DNA of 6,233 bases, from contig PLNY01000036.1 of assembly GCA_003141915.1 (NCBI GenBank), forward strand, positions 853-7,085, in the 5' to 3' direction. A model generated the notes under the pieces. It searched no databases, was not told the DNA's origin, and saw only the letters and a program-made list of their open reading frames with translations. Positions 1 through 5,355 of the stretch are shown here, one piece after another (within the stretch, counting starts at the first letter, position 1; the number at the start of each line of letters is the position of its first letter). A program made the position numbers and the translations under genes. The stretch comes from Anaerolineae bacterium. Lineage in GTDB: Bacteria; Chloroflexota; Anaerolineae; Anaerolineales; Villigracilaceae.

Positions 1-78
1 GTATTGTAGACTTTTGGGCGGCAAAACGGGCGGATTGGTTTACAAGCCGTTTTTGCAAGGCGTTGTTGTATAAGACTT

Positions 79-149
79 TGGGGAATGGTGTAACGGCAGG
101 ACGGCTGACTCTGGATCAGCTAGTAGCGGTTCAAATCCGTTGCCCCCAG
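79..149 (+). tRNA. tRNA-Gln, anticodon CUG
   Basis: A cloverleaf can be folded by eye. The anticodon stem (104-108 with 116-120) has five perfect pairs and a seven-base loop with anticodon CTG at 111-113, which reads CAG (Gln). The T arm (125-129 with 137-141) encloses a TTCAAAT loop, and the D loop carries the GG pair at 95-96. The first base pair is T79-A148, the unusual U1-A72 start typical of bacterial tRNA-Gln, with G149 as discriminator. CCA is not encoded. Oddities: the inner two acceptor pairs (A84/C143 and A85/G142) and one D-stem pair (G90/G100) do not match, so the 5' half looks worn or replaced while the 3' part is clean. A terminator follows 50 bases later. A degenerate or element-rebuilt copy is possible. 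Confidence 0.82.
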
Positions 150-198
150 CACGAATATAGGCAGTTTCTGCCTCAAGTGCTCAATATTTGGGCATAAA

Positions 199-231
199 GG
201 GAGCCTCACGACGCCGGAGGCTCTCTTTTTT
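199..231 (+). terminator. Rho-independent terminator after tRNA-Gln
   Basis: Stem GAGCCTC (201-207) pairs perfectly with GAGGCTC (217-223), and G-T/G-C pairs at 199-200 with 224-225 extend it. The loop is nine bases and six T residues follow at 226-231. It most likely ends the tRNA transcript. It also separates the tRNA from the convergent integrase remnant. Confidence 0.82.
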
Positions 232-255
232 GCAGCTACTTTCCAGCTTACTGAA

Positions 256-530
256 TCAACCAGCGTTCTCACCGTTACCATCCCAGATTGACGCAATGTA
301 AAAAGGATTCTGTTCCTTCAATTTTTTAAGCTCTTTACTCACATCAATGGGCGAAGTCAAAAGATCATCCATTTTCTCAGCTGCCTCAGTTTGCATAGAA
401 TGGAGAACATGAGAGTAAGCATTAAGAGTCAGAGTAATATCCGTGTGCCCGAGTCGCTCTTGAACAACCTTCGGATGGATTCCTTGTTGAAGTATCAGGG
501 TTGCTTCTTGAAAAATGCCAAATCGGATAT
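256..530 (-). pseudogene. Tyrosine recombinase (phage-type integrase), C-terminal remnant
   Basis: The minus-strand frame ending at the TGA at 256-258 reads as the catalytic C-terminus of a phage or integrative-element tyrosine integrase. Visible are the ATLILQQGIHPKVVQERLGH segment, which contains the LGH box, and LTLNAYSHV with the likely nucleophile Tyr (codon near 415-417). The family normally has HDLRHTHATL just upstream. Here the expected region reads like S-D-L-A at 516-527 in a different frame, and about two extra bases lie between it and the ATL codons. The catalytic Arg box is therefore mutated and the frame shifted. Nothing integrase-like was seen upstream (568-750), so the core-binding domain and most of the catalytic domain are missing. 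It lies tail-to-tail with tRNA-Gln, a common integration site, and is best read as the scar of an integrated element. It should encode no active enzyme. Confidence 0.8.
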
Positions 531-570
531 AAATAGTTAAGTTATACAGGTTGACTAAAACTAACAAATA

Positions 571-599
571 CCTTACAATCGCTTTGCATTTTTGTAAGG
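571..599. repeat. Inverted repeat CCTTACAA / TTGTAAGG
   Basis: Two perfect 8-base arms (571-578 and 592-599) are separated by 13 bases. A run of seven T residues (611-617) follows on the plus strand, but 11 bases beyond the stem, so it is a poor fit to a terminator. It lies just beyond the integrase remnant and could be an operator, a recombination site or an insertion-sequence end. The function is unknown. Confidence 0.4.
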
Positions 600-727
600 G
601 TTTCCGTCTCTTTTTTTAATGCGATTACTAAATGAATTTTGAAATATATTTATATTCCATTTGAATCTGATCCAAAATAGGTATCGCGTTCCGTATAAGT
701 ATTTTTTGATGGATTTTTATGAATCAC
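600..727. other. A/T-rich intergenic region, possible operon promoter zone
   Basis: This gene-free stretch is strikingly A/T-rich: in 601-660 only 13 of 60 bases are G or C. It separates the integrase scar from the plus-strand operon, so the operon promoter probably lies here. TATAAG at 694-699 resembles a -10 box, but no good -35 box is found at the usual distance. No promoter is therefore called firmly. Confidence 0.3.
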
Positions 728-740
728 GCTGATGATCAGC
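728..740. promoter_or_regulatory. 13-bp palindrome abutting the HTH gene RBS (candidate operator)
   Basis: GCTGAT-G-ATCAGC is a perfect six-base inverted repeat around one central base. It ends one base before the AGGAG (741-745) that serves the GTG at 751. The position suggests either an operator at the start of the operon, perhaps bound by the HTH protein itself, or a small RNA hairpin affecting translation. The palindrome is seen directly; its function is inferred. Confidence 0.4.
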
Positions 741-750
741 AGGAGTAGAT

Positions 751-975
751 GTGAACGGCAGAGTCCAGCAGTTAGCTGAAAATATTCATATGACCTACGA
801 TGAGTTTATTGGGGAGATGAGAAAGCGCGGATGTAGTGAGCCGACCGCATCTAAAATATGGCGAGGCGTTTATGAAGAGTTCGATGAATTTAGCGATAAT
901 GATATATATCTTAGTAATCTTCGTAAAGCAGCAGATGTTCTCAAAGTTACAACGGGAATGCTTTTGCCAAAATGA
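751..975 (+). CDS. Small Cro/C1-type (XRE-like) helix-turn-helix protein
   Basis: A 74-residue protein starting at GTG, with AGGAG at 741-745 five bases upstream. It resembles a single Cro/C1-type HTH domain: a first helix (about 3-11), a TYDEFIGEMRKRG segment (15-27) where the family has the scaffold helix, SEPTASKIWRG (29-39) as the likely recognition helix, and SNLRKAADVLKVTTGMLLP (55-73), matching the family ending 'L..ia.aLgvs...Ll'. An acidic stretch (42-51: EEFDEFSDND) lengthens the loop between the recognition helix and the last helices. No other domain is present. It is the first gene of the presumed operon, 36 bases before the Wzz-type gene, and probably regulates transcription of the polysaccharide genes. 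An unrelated DNA-binding role left over from the neighbouring integrated element is possible. The family call is fairly sure; the target is unknown. Confidence 0.72.
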   Translation: MNGRVQQLAENIHMTYDEFIGEMRKRGCSEPTASKIWRGVYEEFDEFSDNDIYLSNLRKAADVLKVTTGMLLPK

Positions 976-1011
976 TGGAGCGCTTTTAGTTTGTGAGCAA
1001 TAGGAGATGAA

Positions 1012-2154
1012 ATGGAAACCCGATTATATTTTCAAATGTTAAGGCGAGGTTGGTGGATTATTGTATTAACGGTTTTAACGGCTTTGGTGGCTTCTTTAGT
1101 AGCATCTTATCTGACTACTCCCACATACCAAGCCGTAGCCCAGTTTATTCTCTCTCCAAGTGCAATCCAAACGACTGGCAACCCCGGGGTTCTTCTAGAA
1201 GGCTTAAATACACTTGATAATCAATCAGTCACTACCACTTATGCAACCGTGATGAGTAGTGCGCGGATTTATAGTGATGCAATTACTTTCTTGGAACTTC
1301 GGCCTGAGGATATGAAGGATTATACGTATAAAGCCACAGTTCTGCCTACCTCCAGTGTCCTGCAATTAACCGTGACGGGGCCGAATCCGCAGATAGCGGC
1401 TAAATTGGCTAACGCGATTGGATATGAAACAATCAATTTTACTCGCAATTTTAACCAGGTGATAAACATCGACTTTCTTGATACAGCCACCCCACCTACC
1501 GTTCCATCCAGCCCGCAGCCATTACGGGACGCCAGCTTAGCGGTGTTGCTCGGAGTGATCGTTGGAGCAGCCCTGACCATTCTTAGCGAACAACTTCGTA
1601 TTTCATTAGAAGCTTTCCGGCAAGGACTTCATTTGGATAATGTGACTGGAATTTATAACAGTAAGTATTTCCCGACTTTAGTTGAGGATAGGCTGGCCAA
1701 GAATCCCAAAGGCGTGCTTTCGGTTGGAATTGTAGAACTGAGTGGCCTCCGAGATATTATTGATACTTTTCCAGCTACCAGTCTGCAGAGGATATTTCAA
1801 CGAGTGACAGAAACCCTTCGTAAAGAGTTACGAGGCAATGATGTTATCGGTCGTTGGAATGATTATAGTTTCATTGTTATGCTGCCTAATACATCGGGTG
1901 TAGCTGCAAGCGGAATTTTTGAACGTATCTATCAGGCGCTGACCGAGCCGGTTGATTTGAGTCAAATCGGCGTGAAGGTTGATGTTGATGCCCATATCGG
2001 TGGTGCTGAATACGGGAATAGTATTTCTGCATCTGAATTATTTCAAAAAGCAAATAACGCTTTAGAGCAAGCCCGCAGGGATAGTGAAAACCCTGTTTAT
2101 GTATGGGAGATGAAAAATCCGTTTTGGGCGCAGAAGAATCCCATTGAGAATTGA
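1012..2154 (+). CDS. Wzz-type chain-length determinant fused to degenerate GGDEF domain
   Basis: 380 residues; ATG with AGGAG at 1002-1006. The N-terminus looks like a Wzz/YveK polysaccharide co-polymerase: a short cytoplasmic tail with LRRGWW, TM1 at about 14-34, the usual TPTYQAVAQF start of the extracytoplasmic region, a Pro-rich segment (161-170) and TM2 (about 175-192). A cytoplasmic GGDEF-type domain follows (about 205-366), opening with LDNVTGIYNSKYF where active enzymes have D-LTGLYNRRYF. The signature GGDEF is replaced by NDYSF (283-287). The metal and substrate positions of the 'DxDxFKxIND' motif are also altered (VELSGLRDIID, 241-251). The RxxD inhibitory-site motif is kept (R274-G-N-D277) at the correct five-residue distance. 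It is therefore probably not a diguanylate cyclase, but may bind cyclic-di-GMP. No tyrosine-kinase domain is present. Likely role (inferred): control of chain length or export of the operon's polysaccharide in response to cyclic-di-GMP. Confidence 0.85.
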   Translation: METRLYFQMLRRGWWIIVLTVLTALVASLVASYLTTPTYQAVAQFILSPSAIQTTGNPGVLLEGLNTLDNQSVTTTYATVMSSARIYSDAITFLELRPEDMKDYTYKATVLPTSSVLQLTVTGPNPQIAAKLANAIGYETINFTRNFNQVINIDFLDTATPPTVPSSPQPLRDASLAVLLGVIVGAALTILSEQLRISLEAFRQGLHLDNVTGIYNSKYFPTLVEDRLAKNPKGVLSVGIVELSGLRDIIDTFPATSLQRIFQRVTETLRKELRGNDVIGRWNDYSFIVMLPNTSGVAASGIFERIYQALTEPVDLSQIGVKVDVDAHIGGAEYGNSISASELFQKANNALEQARRDSENPVYVWEMKNPFWAQKNPIEN

Positions 2155-2183
2155 TTTGGATTTATTGATATGTGTAGCAAAGA

Positions 2184-2190
2184 AAGGAAG
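2184..2190 (+). promoter_or_regulatory. RBS deciding the start of the BcsB-like gene
   Basis: AAGGAAG-type site (AAAGGAAG at 2183-2190) four bases before the ATG at 2195. The longer frame from 2144 would overlap the previous gene and put charged residues ahead of the signal peptide, so 2195 is preferred. Confidence 0.7.
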
Positions 2191-2194
2191 ACAT

Positions 2195-4492
2195 ATGCAT
2201 AAGAAAGTTTTTGCCAGCCTGTCGTTGGTTTTTGTTCTATCAATAAGCTTGATAATGGGTATGGCGATTTCTGCCAATGCACAGGCGCTTGCTCCAACCC
2301 CAGTACCGACTGCTACTCAGCAACTTCCAGTCCAGCCATCCAATCCAAATGTTGTTACTTTCTCCATGCTTGGTCGAAACGAGATACAGCTTATTGGACC
2401 GTTGGCCGCGACAACTTTTTCGTTTTCCTTGCCTGCGGATTGGAAATTATCAGCGGGCGCTCAACTTAATCTGGCAATGGCAGTTTCTTTCAACGTAATC
2501 GGTCAGGTTCAATCTGCTTCTTCTACGCCTGTTGCGAATTCGTTGGCAGCCGCTGGAGGAACGCTTTCGGTTTCGTTCAACAATGTATTATTGGGTGTCT
2601 TGCAACTGAACCAGCTTGGCGAAGTTCAAGGAACTTTGCCGATACCGGTTAATGCCCTTATCTCATCCCAAGCTAATGGTCGCATGGACATTCGTTTTGT
2701 TCTTGACAGTCGTTATGCTTGTAATGTTAATCAGCAGATGGTTGTAACTATCCATACGAGCTCTCAATTTTTATTACCGCATGATTCGGTTGCTCTTTCG
2801 ACAAGTCTGGCGAATTTTCCTCAGCCGATTTATCAAGGATCGTTTGCTCCAGATTCAGCTCTGATAGTCATCCCGGATCAACCATCATCCGCTGATTTGC
2901 AGGAAGCCATGACGGTTGCGGCTGGATTAGGTAATTTAAGCGGCAATAAATTAGAATTGGATATAGCCACAGTAAGTCAACTTACTTCAGATCAAAAATT
3001 AGCCAATCATTTAATTTTTGTTGGTAAAGCGGCTTCGCTGCCAACTTTGCAACAGCTGCAGCTTCCTGTACCTTTCAACGCGGGTCAGTTTCAAGTTGCT
3101 GGAGGTAGTCAGGATGATGGTGTGATCGAGATGATTAACTCTCCCTGGAGCGCAAATCATATAATTCTTGTAGTATCTGGGGATACCGATCAAGGGGCGT
3201 TAAAAGCGGCGCAAGCAGTTACAACAGGCAATCTGCTTTCTAATCATTTTCCAAATGTCTCCATTGTCCAGGATATTCAAAGCGCGCCCCCATCTCCAAT
3301 GCCGGTGGACCAAACTCTAACAGAAATGGGCTATTCTCGCAGTTTATTCGCTAATATCGGTGTGGATACAGTTTCCTATCAATTCTATATTCCGCCAGGA
3401 TGGACTATCGCTTCAGACGCTCATTTTGACTTGATTTTTGGTAATTCGGAATTACTCAATTATGACCGTTCAGGGATTGTTGTGGCGGTTAATAATATAC
3501 CTATCGGAAGCGTGCGTTTGAGCGATGCCACAGCGGCGCAAGCGACCAATAAAGTCGGAATTTCTATTCCTACTTCAGCGGTGTTGCCAGGTTATAACAC
3601 CTTGACTGTGAACGTTAACCTCATCCCTATTGATGACTGCACTCCTCCCAACCTTCAGGGTCTGTGGATACAGATCTGGCCTGAGTCGAATCTTCACTTA
3701 CCCCTTAATCAAGCCCAATTGTTAAATCCGGTTTCTGACTTGAATCTAGCCGCTTATCCTGCGCCTTTCATATATGACCCGAAGCTTGCCAACACCGCTT
3801 TGGTGTTACCGCATAATGATTTAGCCTCCTGGCGGGAGGCATTGCAGATTGCAGCTTATTTGGGGCAGAGCGCAAATGGAACACTGAGCGCGTTGTCGGT
3901 ATATTATGGCGATCAAATACCTGAAACAGATCGGGCAAAATATAATCTTTTAGTGATTGGTCTTCCAAGCCAATCGCAGATCATAAGTGAGATGAATAGT
4001 TCTCTGCCAGTACCGTTTTCCAGCGGAGATAACTTATCAACAATAAACAGTTCGCAAGTTGTTTATCGCATCTCGCCTGATTCGCCTTTAGGTTATCTCG
4101 AAATAATGCCCTCTCCGTGGAATCCGAATAATATTGTTCTGGCGGCTCTCGGAAACACACCCAAAGGAGTGAGTTGGGCAACATCAGCGCTTATTGATCC
4201 GACTCTTCGTTCGAGTTTAGCCGGTAATTTTGATGTTATTAATAACCGCCAGATATTGACGATTGACACGCGCATATCATCGGTTACTTCCGCGACAAGC
4301 GTTCCTACCTTATTGCCTGGAGTGCAAGCTTTAGTACCGGGAACGGGAGTTCCCACTGCTTCACCTTCTCGGCCAAGTTGGATACTCCCATTAATAGTAG
4401 TTTTAGTTGTTCTGATTATTTTGATTTTGATATTTGTAGTGGTAGGGAGTCGGCTGCGCGACCGCATGCATAGGCCCCACAAGAACGGTTGA
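2195..4492 (+). CDS. BcsB-like cellulose synthase regulatory subunit family protein
   Basis: 765 residues from the chosen ATG, close to the length of enterobacterial BcsB. Residues 1-31 form a signal peptide (MHKK, hydrophobic core, likely cut after ANAQA), followed by a Pro/Thr-rich linker. The body is a clear duplication. Repeat one has a beta-rich carbohydrate-binding-like module (about 50-200) and a flavodoxin-like module (about 218-345). Repeat two has the same pair (about 373-505 and 520-680). Matching landmarks are LPVPF (290-294 and 604-608) and E-x2-x-SPW (312-318 and 636-642). A Ser/Thr/Pro linker (696-728) leads to one TM helix (about 729-751) and a short basic cytoplasmic tail. 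BcsB normally sits outside the membrane, anchored beside the BcsA synthase, and guides the emerging polymer. No BcsA is present here, so the polymer need not be cellulose. The gene follows the Wzz-GGDEF gene after 40 bases. Family call strong; substrate unknown. Confidence 0.82.
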   Translation: MHKKVFASLSLVFVLSISLIMGMAISANAQALAPTPVPTATQQLPVQPSNPNVVTFSMLGRNEIQLIGPLAATTFSFSLPADWKLSAGAQLNLAMAVSFNVIGQVQSASSTPVANSLAAAGGTLSVSFNNVLLGVLQLNQLGEVQGTLPIPVNALISSQANGRMDIRFVLDSRYACNVNQQMVVTIHTSSQFLLPHDSVALSTSLANFPQPIYQGSFAPDSALIVIPDQPSSADLQEAMTVAAGLGNLSGNKLELDIATVSQLTSDQKLANHLIFVGKAASLPTLQQLQLPVPFNAGQFQVAGGSQDDGVIEMINSPWSANHIILVVSGDTDQGALKAAQAVTTGNLLSNHFPNVSIVQDIQSAPPSPMPVDQTLTEMGYSRSLFANIGVDTVSYQFYIPPGWTIASDAHFDLIFGNSELLNYDRSGIVVAVNNIPIGSVRLSDATAAQATNKVGISIPTSAVLPGYNTLTVNVNLIPIDDCTPPNLQGLWIQIWPESNLHLPLNQAQLLNPVSDLNLAAYPAPFIYDPKLANTALVLPHNDLASWREALQIAAYLGQSANGTLSALSVYYGDQIPETDRAKYNLLVIGLPSQSQIISEMNSSLPVPFSSGDNLSTINSSQVVYRISPDSPLGYLEIMPSPWNPNNIVLAALGNTPKGVSWATSALIDPTLRSSLAGNFDVINNRQILTIDTRISSVTSATSVPTLLPGVQALVPGTGVPTASPSRPSWILPLIVVLVVLIILILIFVVVGSRLRDRMHRPHKNG

Positions 4493-4558
4493 AACTTGAA
4501 TCTAGAATGATTAATTTTTGGATAATGACGGAATAATTATTTGGCAATTCTCAGGAGA

Positions 4559-4573
4559 TTGAGATGCTCTCAA
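4559..4573. promoter_or_regulatory. Palindrome TTGAGA-TGC-TCTCAA overlapping the transferase RBS region
   Basis: A perfect six-base inverted repeat with a three-base centre lies in the 93-base gap before the sugar transferase and runs into its AAAGGA site. It could form a small hairpin in the mRNA that tunes translation, or be a protein site. It is not followed by a T run, so it is not a terminator. Confidence 0.3.
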
Positions 4574-4577
4574 AGGA
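4572..4577 (+). promoter_or_regulatory. RBS deciding the sugar transferase start
   Basis: AAAGGA-type site (within CAAAGGATAT) eight bases before the ATG at 4586. A TTG at 4541 in the same frame would add 15 residues (AILRRLRCSQRISY...) that do not look like the family, so the ATG is preferred. TCAGGAGATT (4551-4560) is another purine-rich stretch, but no good start in this frame follows it closely. Confidence 0.55.
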
Positions 4578-4585
4578 TATCATAC

Positions 4586-5329
4586 ATGCAAAGTGAAACG
4601 GATGTAATTCGCCGATATGACCGAGATATGGTAGATCTGATAGAAAAGGATCGCAGCGGTTATTACATTGCCAAACGCATCATAGATATCGTTGCGGCGT
4701 TTATTTTGCTGGTGATCTTTCTGCCTTTGATGTCCCTGATTGCTTTGGCGATCAAGTTATACTCGTCTGGGCCTATATTCTTTATACAAGAACGGGTTGG
4801 TTCTAAAAGACAATCCCGCGGCAAGAATACATATTGGAGAAAAGTCGCTTTTCCTTGTTGTAAATTTCGAACCATGCATCAGAATGCCGACTCTTCAGTT
4901 CATCAAGCCTATATAAAAGCCTTGATCGACAATGATCAAGAACAAATCCAGGTTTTACAGGGCGATACGTCCAGTGTTCATAAACTTGTGAATGATTCGA
5001 GAATTACTCGTCCGGGTAAACTGTCACGGAAATTGAGTCTTGATGAGCTTCCTCAGCTTTTTAATGTACTGCGCGGCGATATGAGTTTGGTCGGTCCCAG
5101 ACCAGCTATTCCTTACGAAGTGGAGATGTATAAACCCTGGCATTTGCAGCGCTTGGAGGCTCAACCGGGTGTTACCGGATTACAACAAGTCACCTCGCGA
5201 TCGGTTGCTGATTTTGATGAACAGGTGCGATTGGATATTGAATACATCAATCACCAGTCCTTGTGGCTTGATATCAAGATTATTCTAAAGACCCCGTTGG
5301 TTATCCTCTCTACGCGAGGCGCGGGTTAA
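4586..5329 (+). CDS. Polyprenyl-phosphate sugar-1-phosphate transferase (bacterial sugar transferase family)
   Basis: 247 residues from the chosen ATG. It belongs to the small monotopic phosphoglycosyl transferases (PglC/WcaJ catalytic-domain family), which move a sugar-1-phosphate from a nucleotide sugar to undecaprenyl phosphate, the first membrane step of glycan assembly. Motifs in order: KRIIDIVAAF and a hydrophobic re-entrant helix (30-58), GPIFFIQERVG (62-72), CKFRTM (92-97), LSLDELPQLFNVLRGDMS (150-167) with the catalytic Asp153-Glu154 pair, VGPRP (169-173) and PGVTGLQQV (194-202). The usual four extra N-terminal TM helices of WbaP/WcaJ are absent, but about 30 hydrophilic residues precede the membrane helix. 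The stretch between KFRTM and LDELPQ is longer (about 50 residues) than in PglC. It lies 93 bases after the BcsB-like gene and 26 before the dehydrogenase. The sugar used cannot be told from sequence. Confidence 0.9.
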   Translation: MQSETDVIRRYDRDMVDLIEKDRSGYYIAKRIIDIVAAFILLVIFLPLMSLIALAIKLYSSGPIFFIQERVGSKRQSRGKNTYWRKVAFPCCKFRTMHQNADSSVHQAYIKALIDNDQEQIQVLQGDTSSVHKLVNDSRITRPGKLSRKLSLDELPQLFNVLRGDMSLVGPRPAIPYEVEMYKPWHLQRLEAQPGVTGLQQVTSRSVADFDEQVRLDIEYINHQSLWLDIKIILKTPLVILSTRGAG

Positions 5330-5340
5330 TAAGAAATTAT

Positions 5341-5348
5341 GGAGGAGG
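5341..5348 (+). promoter_or_regulatory. Strong RBS deciding the GTG start of the dehydrogenase
   Basis: GGAGGAGG lies seven bases before the GTG at 5356. The frame begins VDTIKVGVIGYGYWG, where the nucleotide-binding strand starts at about residue 4, as usual for this family. No in-frame ATG fits. Confidence 0.75.
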
Positions 5349-5355
5349 ACTTTTT

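Noticed and set aside
2..73. Second open frame from the left edge (YCRLLGGKTGGLVYK...) ending at TAA 71-73
   Set aside because: It is only 23 codons with no recognisable motif. A gene end cannot be supported without the upstream sequence.
3..197. Open plus-strand frame of 64 codons from the window start (IVDFWAAKRADWF...) ending at TAA 195-197, just before the terminator
   Set aside because: It runs straight through the tRNA-Gln gene, shows no recognisable family, and a frame of this length arises easily by chance. It could be a partial gene only if the tRNA call were wrong.
531..567. N-terminal residues MLVLVNLYNLTIY of the minus-strand integrase frame as a real gene start
   Set aside because: They have no likeness to integrases and lie upstream of a frameshifted catalytic box, so this is chance frame extension and not a true start.
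1012..2154. Active diguanylate cyclase
   Set aside because: The GGDEF signature is NDYSF, and the FKxIND-type substrate residues are also changed, so catalysis is unlikely.
2144..2194. Upstream ATG start for the BcsB-like gene
   Set aside because: It overlaps the preceding gene, lacks a good ribosome binding site, and would bury the signal peptide 17 residues in.
4093..4482. 129-codon minus-strand frame inside the BcsB-like gene
   Set aside because: It lies wholly antisense to the strong BcsB-like frame, has a low-complexity Thr/Ile/Lys start produced by the antisense of the TM helix, and has no family likeness.
4541..4585. TTG start for the sugar transferase
   Set aside because: The ATG at 4586 has a better-spaced AAAGGA site, and the extra residues do not resemble the family.
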